A stretch of DNA of 64,000 nt. Source: Ruegeria halocynthiae. Its GTDB lineage: Bacteria; Pseudomonadota; Alphaproteobacteria; Rhodobacterales; Rhodobacteraceae. The notes beneath the pieces are model-generated. The model worked only from the letters and a program-made list of their open reading frames with translations. It was not told where the DNA came from and made no database searches. This document shows positions 1 through 7,478 of the stretch, piece after piece. Position 1 is the stretch's first letter; every line of letters begins with the position of its first letter. A program made the translations under genes and the position numbers. The stretch lies in contig NZ_JQEZ01000002.1 of the NCBI RefSeq assembly GCF_000743705.1, positions 351,250-415,249 on the forward strand, given 5' to 3'.

Positions 1-777
1 TTTGGCAATGATGAGGTCTATATCGAAAAATACCTGACCACGCCGCGCCATATCGAAATTCAGGTTTTTGGGGACGGTAAGGGCAAAGCGGTGCATCTGG
101 GCGAACGCGATTGTTCCCTGCAACGCCGCCACCAGAAAGTGTTCGAAGAGGCCCCCGGCCCCTGCATCACCCCCGAAGAGCGCGCCAGAATCGGCAAGGT
201 CTGCGCGGATGCAGTCGCCAAGATCAACTATATCGGCGCGGGCACCATCGAATTCCTGTATGAAAATGGCGAGTTCTATTTCATCGAGATGAACACCCGC
301 CTGCAGGTGGAACACCCGGTGACCGAAGGCATCTTTGGTGTCGATCTGGTGCGCGAACAAATCCTTGTCGCCGCGGGCGAGCCGATGTCATTTGGTCAGG
401 ACGATCTGGTGATCAACGGCCACGCCATCGAGGTCCGCATCAACGCGGAAAAGCTGCCGAACTTCTCGCCCTGCCCGGGCAAGATCACGGCCTTTCACGC
501 GCCGGGTGGTCTGGGTGTGCGGATGGATTCAGCGCTGTATGACGGGTATTCAATCCCGCCCTACTATGACTCGCTGATCGGCAAGCTGATCGTACAAGGC
601 CGCGACCGGGACGAGGCGCTGGCCCGCCTGAACCGCGCCCTGGGTGAACTGATCGTGGACGGCATCGACACAACCGTGCCGCTGTTCCACGCCCTTCTGC
701 AAGAACCCGACGTCCTGAGCGGTGATTACAATATCCACTGGCTGGAACGCTGGCTTGCGGAAAACATGGCTCAATGA
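1..777 (+). CDS. accC: Biotin carboxylase subunit of acetyl-CoA carboxylase (5' truncated)
   Basis: The window opens inside this gene; 258 codons remain of a family usually near 450 residues, so the start and the first ATP-grasp part lie outside. The enzyme carboxylates biotin on AccB with ATP and bicarbonate, the first step of fatty-acid synthesis in the cytoplasm. Seen directly: the biotin-carboxylase active-site block [17 protein letters not shown] (about codons 94-110), which carries the Glu/Asn metal ligands and the catalytic Arg, and a typical C-terminal domain ending with [10 protein letters not shown]. The stop codon is TGA at 775-777. aat follows on the same strand after a hairpin, an arrangement common in Rhodobacteraceae. 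Confidence 0.95.
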   Translation, partial: FGNDEVYIEKYLTTPRHIEIQVFGDGKGKAVHLGERDCSLQRRHQKVFEEAPGPCITPEERARIGKVCADAVAKINYIGAGTIEFLYENGEFYFIEMNTRLQVEHPVTEGIFGVDLVREQILVAAGEPMSFGQDDLVINGHAIEVRINAEKLPNFSPCPGKITAFHAPGGLGVRMDSALYDGYSIPPYYDSLIGKLIVQGRDRDEALARLNRALGELIVDGIDTTVPLFHALLQEPDVLSGDYNIHWLERWLAENMAQ

Positions 778-783
778 CGATAT

Positions 784-816
784 GAGACCGGGGGGCTGCA
801 ACAGCGCTCCGGTCTC
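784..816 (+). terminator. Hairpin between accC and aat
   Basis: GAGACCGG at 784-791 pairs perfectly with CCGGTCTC at 809-816, seven bases after the accC stop and 12 bases before the aat start. There is no T-run after the stem (AAGTTTCCC), so it is not a classical intrinsic terminator. It could attenuate transcription or protect the accC 3' end; the role is inferred. Confidence 0.4.
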
Positions 817-828
817 AAGTTTCCCGGC

Positions 829-1461
829 ATGAGCCTGTCCCCTGAACTTTTGCTGCACGGGTATTCCATCGGTATTTTTCCGATGGCGGAACACCGGGAT
901 GACCCAGAGTTGTTCTGGGTCGACCCCAAGTTTCGTGGGGTGTTTCCGCTGGATGGGTTTCACATCTCGCGCAGCCTTGGCCGCCGAATCCGAAGTTGCG
1001 GGTATTCCATCACCATCAACCAGACCTTCGACAAAGTGGTGGATGGCTGTGCCGACCGGTCCGACACCTGGATCAATGCCAAACTGCGGGATCTATACCA
1101 AGTATTGAACGTTTCCGGCCACGCCCACTCGGTAGAGGTGTGGGACGGGGACGAATTGGTCGGCGGGGTCTATGGCGTGACTTTGGGGGCTGCTTTCTTT
1201 GGTGAAAGCATGTTTTCCCGCCGCACGGACACGTCAAAGATCGCATTGGCCTATCTTGTGGATCGCCTGCGTCAGACCGGGTTCCGACTGTTTGATACGC
1301 AATTCCTGACGCCCCATCTTGCCTCGCTTGGCGCGATAGAAATTCCACGTGGGCAGTATCGGCAGGCGCTGGCAGAAGCGATCAACGCAAGTGCGGATTT
1401 CACCGCACCAATTTCTCAATCACCGGAAGGTGTAATACAGCGGATCACCCAGACGTCATAA
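829..1461 (+). CDS. aat: Leucyl/phenylalanyl-tRNA--protein transferase
   Basis: Adds Leu or Phe from aminoacyl-tRNA to the N-terminal Arg/Lys of proteins, marking them for ClpS/ClpAP degradation (N-degron pathway). The 210 residues match the family length. Visible family hallmarks are the start LSPELLLHGYSIGIFPMAE, the block WVDPKFRGVFPLDGFHISRS, the VEVWDGDELVGGVYGV segment and FGESMFSR near residue 125. No clear Shine-Dalgarno precedes the ATG, so translation may be coupled to the upstream transcript. Its last 46 bases overlap the 3' end of the convergent DUF2155 gene. Confidence 0.95.
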   Translation: MSLSPELLLHGYSIGIFPMAEHRDDPELFWVDPKFRGVFPLDGFHISRSLGRRIRSCGYSITINQTFDKVVDGCADRSDTWINAKLRDLYQVLNVSGHAHSVEVWDGDELVGGVYGVTLGAAFFGESMFSRRTDTSKIALAYLVDRLRQTGFRLFDTQFLTPHLASLGAIEIPRGQYRQALAEAINASADFTAPISQSPEGVIQRITQTS

Positions 1462-1784
1462 CGCGCATGATCCAGCGCATTCAAGGCCGGAGATGTGGCA
1501 ATCATCCAGCCATCAAACAGTTGATCCTGCTTGCCTTTTTCCCAAATCGTCAAATAGGCAAACGCATCCCCTGTCGGGTTGTCTGCCGGATAGCGGCAAT
1601 CCCCCAATGCAACGTCCAGCCCAAAGATCGCCGTTGTCTGACCGTTTTGCAATTCGACATCAACGGCCTGACCGCTAACCTTGTCCAATCCACGCAGCAT
1701 CGCGCCCGGGCCTGACTGTACCTTTTGCTGCGCCACGGCACCCGTGGCAGTCAGCAACACCGCCAAAAGGGCAAGATACTTCAT
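1416..1784 (-). CDS. DUF2155 secreted protein
   Basis: A 122-residue protein with a signal peptide (MKYLALLAVLLTATGAVAQ, cleavage after AVAQ or just before) and a small domain recognisable as DUF2155, with the conserved GLDKVSG segment, DVALGDCRYP and a C-terminal half containing AYLTIW and LFDGWM...LNALDH.RYDVWV..C. Two Cys residues (in GDCRYP and IRCITP) may form a disulfide in the periplasm. Function is unknown. It overlaps the upstream mlaD gene by four bases (ATGA), indicating translational coupling, and is convergent with aat, overlapping its end. Confidence 0.85.
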   Translation of the reverse strand: MKYLALLAVLLTATGAVAQQKVQSGPGAMLRGLDKVSGQAVDVELQNGQTTAIFGLDVALGDCRYPADNPTGDAFAYLTIWEKGKQDQLFDGWMIATSPALNALDHARYDVWVIRCITPSGD

Positions 1785-2233
1785 TCGCCACCGTCCCCGG
1801 CCACGAATTTGACCAGCAGAGAGATCAGGCTGACCGCGCCCTGTGTGTCTTCGACCTGATCGCCCGCTTCAAAGTAAAATGGCGACCCGCCCGGCATCAC
1901 TTCGACAAAATTTCCACCCAGCAATCCCTCGGAGGAAATCACAATCGCGCTGTCGTCGGGTACCAAAATGCCATCTACGATCGTAAACGTGGTGTCCGCA
2001 CGATAGGTATCAGAGTTGAGCGTAACCCCGGTGACCGTGCCGATCTTGACCCCGGCCAGACGCACATCTGTGCCCACACCCACTCCTTCAAGCGAGCGGA
2101 ACGACGCCCCCAGCTCATACCCTGTGCCACTTTGCGACAGGCCGGTGGATTGGCTGGCGTAAACACCAAAAGCCACGGCGCAGGCTAGAACAGCACCGCC
2201 GACAAGGACTTCGGTTACGTTATAGGTCGACAT
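1781..2233 (-). CDS. mlaD: MlaD-type MCE-domain lipid transport protein
   Basis: A 150-residue protein with one N-terminal membrane helix (about residues 8-26, EVLVGGAVLACAVAFGVYA) followed by an MCE domain (about 36-115; VGVGTDVRLAGVKIGTVTGV is diagnostic). MlaD forms the periplasmic ring of the Mla ABC system that moves phospholipids between the membranes. The usual partners mlaE and mlaF are not in the window, so the protein acts with subunits encoded elsewhere. It lies between the NDUFA12-type gene (12 bases upstream) and DUF2155 (four-base overlap), a neighbourhood common in alphaproteobacteria. Confidence 0.9.
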   Translation of the reverse strand: MSTYNVTEVLVGGAVLACAVAFGVYASQSTGLSQSGTGYELGASFRSLEGVGVGTDVRLAGVKIGTVTGVTLNSDTYRADTTFTIVDGILVPDDSAIVISSEGLLGGNFVEVMPGGSPFYFEAGDQVEDTQGAVSLISLLVKFVAGDGGE

Positions 2234-2245
2234 CTCTCGCCTCGT

Positions 2246-2629
2246 TTATTCCGGGCTCCAGGCCTCGTAATCCGTGCGCTCAACCGGATCGGGGCGGCGC
2301 AAGGATCCCGCGGGTGTATAGGCCAAAGCCGTCCCCGTAAGGTTTTCCTGGTGCGGTTTTTCCCAGGATTTATGCGGCAATGGCTTATCTGTCGGCGGCT
2401 CGTCCCAGGTGCGGTGCAGCCAACCGTGCCAGTCAGGATCAATCCGGCTGGCTTCAGCCTCACCATTGAACATCACCCAGCGCTTGCTATCGTCGGCCGT
2501 GCGGTAGAACACGTTACCTTCGTTGTCTTCACCGACCTTGACGCCCTTGCGTGCAGTGAAAATCTGCGTGTTCAGGGTGCCCCCGTTCCACCAGGTTACC
2601 GCCCGCAAAAGAGTATTCAGGATTCCCAT
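2246..2629 (-). CDS. NDUFA12-type NADH:ubiquinone oxidoreductase accessory subunit
   Basis: A 127-residue homologue of the mitochondrial complex I subunit NDUFA12 (B17.2), a supernumerary subunit that alphaproteobacteria share with mitochondria. Diagnostic segments: [15 protein letters not shown] near residue 30, RRWV-like [17 protein letters not shown], and [19 protein letters not shown] longer reading frame extends upstream, but the ATG at 2629 follows GGAGG by 6 bases and begins the conserved sequence ([18 protein letters not shown]), so this start was chosen. It heads the short minus-strand unit with mlaD and DUF2155. The complex I operon itself is not in the window. Confidence 0.9.
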   Translation of the reverse strand: MGILNTLLRAVTWWNGGTLNTQIFTARKGVKVGEDNEGNVFYRTADDSKRWVMFNGEAEASRIDPDWHGWLHRTWDEPPTDKPLPHKSWEKPHQENLTGTALAYTPAGSLRRPDPVERTDYEAWSPE

Positions 2630-2708
2630 CGGCTGCCTCCGGTATTTCTGTTCCCGCAGATATGGACCAAAGGCAGGCCGAGGTCCAGTGTTACAAGGGC
2701 CGCACCCA

Positions 2709-3080
2709 CTATTCCGGCAAAACTGCGGTGACTTCGATTTCAATGCGATCTTCGGGCGTGATCAGGTTGCATTCGATCACGGTTGCTGCGGGTGGATTGG
2801 CGCCGAAAGCTTCTGCCAACAAGGGCCAACAAAGTTCGAATTCCGACATGTCCGGCAGGTAGTAATTCACACGCACCACATCTGCGAAGCTCGCCCCAGC
2901 CTCAGCCAACGCTTTCCCGATTGCTTCCAAAGACGATTTGCACTGACCAACAATGTCTTCGGGAATGTCATCACCCTGAGCGCAGGTTCCAGCGACAAAG
3001 ACGAATCCGTTTGCCACGACGGCGCGGCAATATCCGACCTTCTTTTCATACTCTCCGCCCGAGTGAATGCGTCTGATCAT
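2709..3080 (-). CDS. RidA/YjgF family protein lacking the catalytic Arg
   Basis: A 123-residue Rid-family protein ([44 protein letters not shown]). Canonical RidA hydrolyses reactive enamine/imine intermediates using an Arg in the motif P-A-R; here the aligned position is Ala (PPAATVIEC), so it more likely belongs to a non-canonical Rid subgroup and should not be assumed to be a deaminase. The ATG follows GGAGG by six bases. It lies 22 bases beyond the clpX terminator and ends 79 bases before the NDUFA12-type gene, which may be cotranscribed. Confidence 0.85.
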   Translation of the reverse strand: MIRRIHSGGEYEKKVGYCRAVVANGFVFVAGTCAQGDDIPEDIVGQCKSSLEAIGKALAEAGASFADVVRVNYYLPDMSEFELCWPLLAEAFGANPPAATVIECNLITPEDRIEIEVTAVLPE

Positions 3081-3095
3081 TTGAACCCTCCGGAT

Positions 3096-3122
3096 AAAAA
3101 AAGGCGCGGTTTTTACCGCGCC
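3096..3122 (-). terminator. Intrinsic terminator after clpX
   Basis: GGCGCGGT at 3103-3110 and ACCGCGCC at 3115-3122 form a perfect 8-bp stem with a four-base loop. On the minus strand it is followed by seven T, 25 bases after the clpX stop. Text-book intrinsic terminator; on the plus strand a weaker T-tract (GTTCTTTT) also follows. Confidence 0.9.
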
Positions 3123-3147
3123 GTTCTTTTAGTCAATTTCCTGCGAT

Positions 3148-4416
3148 CTAACCCGCCGAGGCCGATTCCGGTTCAGCATCCGCATAGATGATAAGCGGCT
3201 GCGCGTCCGATACGACCGCCTCTTCGTTCACCACAACCTCGGTCACGTTTTTCAGACCCGGCAGCTCGAACATCGTATCCAGCAGGATATCTTCGAGGAT
3301 TGATCGCAATCCACGCGCCCCGGTCTTGCGTTCGATGGCTTTCTTCGAGATTGCATTCAGCGCATCGTCGGTAAAGGCCAGTTCGGCATCTTCCAGCTCG
3401 AACAGACGCTGGTATTGCTTGACCAGAGCGTTCTTGGGCTTGGTCAGGATGGTCACCAGCGCGTCTTCGTCCAGATCTTCAAGCGTTGCCAGAACCGGCA
3501 GGCGTCCAACGAATTCCGGGATCAGACCGAATTTCAGCAGGTCTTCAGGCTCCAGGTCTTTGAAAATCTCACCCACGCCGCGTTCATCATTGTCGCGGAC
3601 ATCCGCGCCAAAGCCCATGGCCGAGCCCTTGCCGCGCTGTGCGATGATCCGATCCAGACCGGCAAATGCCCCACCACAGATGAACAGGATGTTCGTGGTG
3701 TCCACCTGCAGGAATTCCTGCTGGGGATGCTTGCGCCCGCCCTGTGGCGGCACACTGGCGACGGTGCCTTCCATCAGTTTCAGCAGGGCCTGCTGCACAC
3801 CCTCACCCGAGACGTCGCGGGTGATCGAGGGGTTTTCCGATTTCCGCGTGATCTTGTCGACCTCGTCGATATAAACGATGCCGCGCTGCGCGCGCTCAAC
3901 ATTGTATTCGCTGGCCTGCAGCAGTTTGAGAATGATGTTCTCAACATCCTCGCCCACATAACCGGCCTCGGTCAGCGTGGTCGCATCGGCCATGGTGAAC
4001 GGCACATCCAGAATCCGCGCCAGCGTCTGCGCCAGCAAAGTCTTGCCGCAGCCCGTGGGGCCGATCAGCAGGATGTTGGATTTGGCCAGCTCAATATCGC
4101 TGCCTGCTTTTTGCGCATGGTTCAGGCGTTTGTAGTGGTTGTGCACAGCCACGGACAAAACCCGTTTGGCCGTTGCCTGACCGATCACATAATCGTCCAG
4201 AACCTCGCAGATGTCTTTCGGCGTCGGCACCCCATCGCTGGACTTCAGCCCGCTGGCTTTGGTTTCCTCGCGGATGATGTCCATACACAGTTCGACGCAC
4301 TCATCACAGATAAACACGGTCGGGCCGGCAATCAGCTTGCGCACCTCATGCTGGCTCTTGCCGCAGAAGCTACAGTAGAGCGTGTTCTTGCCGTCACCGC
4401 CTGAATTCGTCGCCAT
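3148..4416 (-). CDS. clpX: ATP-dependent Clp protease, unfoldase subunit ClpX
   Basis: A 422-residue AAA+ unfoldase that recognises substrates and feeds them to ClpP. Visible: an N-terminal zinc-binding domain with C15, C18, C37 and C40; Walker A GPTGCGKT at 119-126; Walker B/DEVD in [10 protein letters not shown]; the pore and sensor region GYVGEDVEN; and the C-terminal small domain with TGARGLRSI. Length is normal. It lies downstream of clpP on the same strand with a 133-base gap containing the clpP terminator-like hairpin, so it may also have its own promoter. In alphaproteobacteria ClpXP is needed for cell-cycle progression, of interest because gcrA is also in this window. Confidence 0.98.
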   Translation of the reverse strand: MATNSGGDGKNTLYCSFCGKSQHEVRKLIAGPTVFICDECVELCMDIIREETKASGLKSSDGVPTPKDICEVLDDYVIGQATAKRVLSVAVHNHYKRLNHAQKAGSDIELAKSNILLIGPTGCGKTLLAQTLARILDVPFTMADATTLTEAGYVGEDVENIILKLLQASEYNVERAQRGIVYIDEVDKITRKSENPSITRDVSGEGVQQALLKLMEGTVASVPPQGGRKHPQQEFLQVDTTNILFICGGAFAGLDRIIAQRGKGSAMGFGADVRDNDERGVGEIFKDLEPEDLLKFGLIPEFVGRLPVLATLEDLDEDALVTILTKPKNALVKQYQRLFELEDAELAFTDDALNAISKKAIERKTGARGLRSILEDILLDTMFELPGLKNVTEVVVNEEAVVSDAQPLIIYADAEPESASAG

Positions 4417-4510
4417 GTTCTACCTTTCGGGCTTCGTCCCTGCGGCCCGCCTCGGACCGCGCTTGCCGCATGTTGGTGCAGCTTAGGCCAGCACCGGAGC
4501 GGCTACAATC

Positions 4511-4541
4511 TCAAAATGTGCCCCGCGCCACCGGCGCGGGG
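4511..4541 (-). terminator. Terminator-like hairpin after clpP
   Basis: CCCCGCGCC at 4521-4529 and GGCGCGGGG at 4533-4541 form a 9-bp GC stem with a three-base loop, starting nine bases after the clpP stop on the minus strand. The following minus-strand sequence CACATTTTGA has only a short T-run, so termination may be partial and allow read-through to clpX. Confidence 0.6.
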
Positions 4542-4549
4542 GCTTAATC

Positions 4550-5182
4550 TCAGGCCTCTTCGCCGTCCATTTTGGCGCGATTTTCGACGATCTCGTCGAT
4601 ATGGCCCCAGTCTTTTGCTTCTTCCGGGCTCATGAAATTGTCACGATCCAACGCTTTTTCAACCGCCTTTTTGGTCTGGCCGGTATGACGCACGTAGATG
4701 TCATACAGTCGATCCTTCAATTTCTGCGTTTCTGCCGCATGAATCATGATGTCGCTGGCCTGACCCTGATAGCCGCCGCTGGGCTGATGGACCATGATCC
4801 GGCTGTTGGGCAGCGAGAAACGCATCCCCTTCTCGCCACCCGCCAGCAGAACCGACCCCATCGAGGCCGCCTGACCGATCACCAATGTTGAACATTTCGG
4901 CTTAATATACTGCATTGTGTCGTAAATCGACAGCCCGCTTGTCACCACACCACCCGGTGAATTGATGTACATCGAGATTTCTTTGCTTGGGTTTTCCGCC
5001 TCAAGATGCAGCAGCTGAGCCACGATCAGATGGCTCATACCGTCGTGGATTGGGCCGTTGATAAAGATGATCCGTTCCTTCAGCAGGCGCGAGAAAATAT
5101 CGTAGGCCCGCTCGCCGCGGCTGGTCTGCTCGACGACCATGGGGACGAGGGTATTCATGTATGTGTCAACGGGATCGAACAT
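4550..5182 (-). CDS. clpP: ATP-dependent Clp protease proteolytic subunit ClpP
   Basis: The 210-residue serine protease subunit that forms the tetradecameric chamber used by ClpX and ClpA. The triad is visible as S107 ([11 protein letters not shown]), H132 (MVHQPSGG) and D181 (LDRDNFMSP); the oxyanion block NSPGGVV is at 74-80. Length and start [20 protein letters not shown] match alphaproteobacterial orthologues. It precedes clpX. The upstream intergenic region (5183-5492) is shared with the divergent ArsR-family gene. Confidence 0.98.
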   Translation of the reverse strand: MFDPVDTYMNTLVPMVVEQTSRGERAYDIFSRLLKERIIFINGPIHDGMSHLIVAQLLHLEAENPSKEISMYINSPGGVVTSGLSIYDTMQYIKPKCSTLVIGQAASMGSVLLAGGEKGMRFSLPNSRIMVHQPSGGYQGQASDIMIHAAETQKLKDRLYDIYVRHTGQTKKAVEKALDRDNFMSPEEAKDWGHIDEIVENRAKMDGEEA

Positions 5183-5334
5183 TGGAAACCTGCCTGCTTT
5201 GCTATGGATCGGGACACTACCCGAAAAAACGTTACCCGAGTCTTAGTATCGCCATCGGGGGGCTGCAAGGGGTGCCTCATACTTCGCGGTGCGCATGGGC
5301 GAATTCAAGTTGGCCCGGATATCGGAAGCCCGAC

Positions 5335-5351
5335 AAAAGAATACTTCTTTT
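5335..5351. promoter_or_regulatory. Perfect palindrome in the clpP/ArsR-regulator intergenic region
   Basis: AAAAGAA at 5335-5341 and TTCTTTT at 5345-5351 form a perfect 7-bp inverted repeat around TAC, in the 310-base region between divergent clpP and the ArsR-type gene. A second candidate, ATTC-N8-GGAA at 5383-5398, partly resembles the ATTC-N8-GAAT sites reported for SqrR. Either could be the autoregulatory operator; the assignment is inferred. Nothing else recognisable lies in this region. Confidence 0.35.
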
Positions 5352-5492
5352 CGCGATCCGCCTCTCCCATCACGGCATTTTGATTCATGCATATGGAAAT
5401 AATTGCTCAATGTATGTACTTAATCAGCTCGCATCTGCGGACCCAAAACACCGACACTTTCGCCCGAACTCGGGCCAATAAGGAAAACGACG

Positions 5493-5834
5493 ATGGCCCT
5501 TCCCCAGCTTTCGCAAGATATGTCACCCGAGCATTTTGACAGAATGCTCAGCAACGCCACGCGTGCGTCGAACTTCCTCAAGGCCATCAGCCACGAAGGT
5601 CGGCTGATGATCCTGTGCCACCTGGTTTCAGGTGAGAAATCCGTAACCGAGCTTGAAGAGCTGCTGTCCGCGCGCCAGGCTGCTGTGTCACAGCAATTGT
5701 CCCGTTTACGCCTAGAGGGGCTGGTAACGCCCCGCCGGGAAGGCAAGGCGATCTATTATCGTCTGGCGGATGACCGCCCGCGTCGTATGCTCGAAGTGGT
5801 CTACGAGCTGTTCTGCAACGACGACAAAGGCTGA
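5493..5834 (+). CDS. ArsR-family repressor, BigR/SqrR-like persulfide sensor candidate
   Basis: A 113-residue winged-helix regulator: FLKAISHEGRLMILCHLVSG (helices 1-2), recognition helix SARQAAVSQQLSRLRLEGLV, wing RREGKAIYYRLAD. It has exactly two Cys, C42 and C108, in the positions of the redox pair of BigR and SqrR that forms a di- or tetrasulfide bridge on exposure to persulfides and releases DNA. Metal-site motifs such as ELCVCDL are absent, which argues against an arsenite or zinc sensor. No sulfide-oxidation gene is adjacent: clpP is divergent and znuA is convergent 22 bases downstream, so its targets are presumably elsewhere. Function is inferred from the cysteine spacing. Confidence 0.8.
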   Translation: MALPQLSQDMSPEHFDRMLSNATRASNFLKAISHEGRLMILCHLVSGEKSVTELEELLSARQAAVSQQLSRLRLEGLVTPRREGKAIYYRLADDRPRRMLEVVYELFCNDDKG

Positions 5835-5856
5835 ATTCACAGCCTTTGAGCGCCCA

Positions 5857-6912
5857 TTACGATCCGCTTGAACAACGTTGGTAGCTGCCCGCCAGAGCGC
5901 GCAGCATGTCGGAATACTGTGTCACGCCCGGGTCAAAGGCGACACCCATAGGGTCAATCTCATAGATCGTTGCGCCCGATCCTTCGATCGCAGTTTCGAC
6001 AAGTCGCGTATCGTATTGCGGTTCAGCGAACGCGCAGGTGATTTCATCTTCAATCACCTTATCCCGCAAAGCGGCCAATCGGGCCGGACCCGGGGATGAA
6101 GCATCGCCCAGGCTGACCGATCCGGATGTTTCCAGCCCAAAGCGTTTCTCAAAATACTGATAGGCGTCGTGGAACGTGATGAACCGGTCCGTGTGCTTAT
6201 CCGCCAGATCGGCGGCGATCTGTTCCTGCAATTCGGTCAACTCTGCATTCGCTGCCTGCGCATTGTCACGATAGGTCTGTGCATTTTCCGGATCTGCGGC
6301 GGCCAGGGTTTCCGCGATCTCGTTGACCCAAACACGCGCGTTTTCCGGGTCGAGCCAGGCATGGGGATCAACCCCGTCATGATCATGCGCATGGCCGTCA
6401 TGATCGTCCGCATGGTCGTCATGGCCATCGGCATGATCATCGTGATCATCACCGTGGTCGTCATGATCGTCAGCGTGATCATCGTGGTCGTCATGATCGT
6501 CAGCGTGATCATCGTGGTCATCGTGGTCCGCGTGATCTTCATGGTCTTCGTGATGCGCGTCTTCCGCGACATCTCTGAACTCGTAAAGCACAGTGCCATC
6601 CACATCCAGCAAGACCACACTCCGGGCATTCTCGGACAATGCGCCAAGTGGCTTGGTCATCCACGGCGTCAGTTCTTCACCAACCCAGAACACCACATCT
6701 GCGGACTGCAACGCACGGGCTTCGGATGGCCGCATTGCATGGTTATGTGGCGACGCACCCGGCGGAATGATCAACGAGGGCTCACCCACCCCATCCATGA
6801 CGCGCGCGACCAGAGAATGAACCGGCGCGATATCAGTCGCGACGTTTGGTGTTTCCGCAAAAGCTTGGCTGGCCAGACCGGCACACAGTATACACAACGC
6901 AGTTCGCGACAT
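5857..6912 (-). CDS. znuA: Zinc ABC transporter substrate-binding protein
   Basis: Periplasmic zinc-binding component delivering Zn2+ to ZnuBC. The signal peptide MSRTALCILCAGLASQAFA precedes the cluster A-I/TroA domain. Putative zinc ligands are in SPHNHAMRPSEARAL, the DPHAWLDPENARVW segment, FITFHDAYQYFEKRFG and IDPMGVAFDPG. Between them is a roughly 60-residue loop made almost only of His and Asp with a few Ala/Glu, longer than in many homologues; its DNA is tandemly repeated. The ATG at 6912 was chosen over an upstream one because GGAGAG lies before it and the signal peptide starts there. It is divergent from zur-znuCB with Zur-like sites between. Confidence 0.97.
   Translation of the reverse strand: MSRTALCILCAGLASQAFAETPNVATDIAPVHSLVARVMDGVGEPSLIIPPGASPHNHAMRPSEARALQSADVVFWVGEELTPWMTKPLGALSENARSVVLLDVDGTVLYEFRDVAEDAHHEDHEDHADHDDHDDHADDHDDHDDHADDHDDHGDDHDDHADGHDDHADDHDGHAHDHDGVDPHAWLDPENARVWVNEIAETLAAADPENAQTYRDNAQAANAELTELQEQIAADLADKHTDRFITFHDAYQYFEKRFGLETSGSVSLGDASSPGPARLAALRDKVIEDEITCAFAEPQYDTRLVETAIEGSGATIYEIDPMGVAFDPGVTQYSDMLRALAGSYQRCSSGS
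6370..6560 (-). repeat. Tandem repeats encoding the His/Asp-rich loop of ZnuA
   Basis: The DNA for the metal-binding loop is built of short GTGGTC/GTGATC/ATCATG units. Two perfect adjacent 30-base copies lie at 6454-6483 and 6484-6513, with degenerate copies on both sides. All visible units keep the reading frame, so slippage would change loop length by whole H/D blocks. Confidence 0.85.
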
Positions 6913-6927
6913 GATCTCTCCTAAATG

Positions 6928-6981
6928 ATATGTTATTACATATTTCAACCGCTTGATATGCCTCACGTTATAACATATCAA
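6928..6981. promoter_or_regulatory. Candidate Zur operators between znuA and zur
   Basis: Two AT-rich inverted repeats lie between the divergent starts. The first is ATATGT-N4-ACATAT at 6928-6943, next to the znuA start. The second spans 6953-6981: TTGATATG and CATATCAA with a 13-base spacer, enclosing the perfect palindrome GTTATAAC at 6967-6974. Both resemble the ATGTTATA/TATAACAT pattern of alphaproteobacterial Zur boxes, and the position suits joint repression of znuA and zur-znuCB in zinc-replete cells. Confidence 0.7.
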
Positions 6982-7004
6982 GGCAAAAATTTTCGGAGCC
7001 CTAC

Positions 7005-7478
7005 ATGAGCACAGTCGGATTCAGGCAACACGATCATACCCACTGCGTTCATACCGCCATGGCCCTGGCCGAAGCCAAATGCAAAGCACAACGCCTGCAA
7101 TTCACGCCCGTCCGGCGGCGCGTTCTTGAGATTCTGTTGGAAAAACACCGGGCAATGGGCGCCTATGATATCCTGAGCGTATTGTCGGCCGAAGGTATGG
7201 GCTCGCAACCCCCTGTGGTTTATCGCGCGCTGGACTTTCTGGTACAGAACGGTTTTGTGCATCGAATCGAACAATTGAACGCCTATGCCGCCTGCGCCCA
7301 CCCAACGCACGACCACGTACCCGCCTTTCTGATTTGCCGGTCCTGCAAAGCCGTGGCAGAAACCGAAACAGAATTGACACAGGGCCGCCTGGGCGCTGCA
7401 GCGGATACATCGGGGTTTCAAATCGAACGGATCGTTGTCGAGGCCGAAGGTCTGTGCCCAGAATGCGCCGAGCTATGA
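7005..7478 (+). CDS. zur: Zinc uptake regulator Zur (Fur family)
   Basis: A 157-residue Fur-family repressor. The N-terminal winged helix contains LQFTPVRRRVLEILLEKHRAMGAYDIL and PPVVYRALDFLVQNGFVHRIE; the dimerisation half has the structural zinc pairs CRSC and CPEC and the His-containing segment CAHPTHDHVPAF. Location in front of znuC, divergent from znuA, identifies the metal as zinc rather than iron. The extra N-terminal HDHTHCVHT adds His residues. The stop TGA overlaps the znuC start (ATGA), so zur and znuC are translationally coupled and probably autoregulated through the upstream palindromes. Confidence 0.96.
   Translation: MSTVGFRQHDHTHCVHTAMALAEAKCKAQRLQFTPVRRRVLEILLEKHRAMGAYDILSVLSAEGMGSQPPVVYRALDFLVQNGFVHRIEQLNAYAACAHPTHDHVPAFLICRSCKAVAETETELTQGRLGAAADTSGFQIERIVVEAEGLCPECAEL

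Noticed and set aside
6984-7004. Possible small RNA or leader between znuA and zur
   Set aside because: Only a 92-base region holding the Zur palindromes and the zur ribosome site; nothing indicates a separate transcript.
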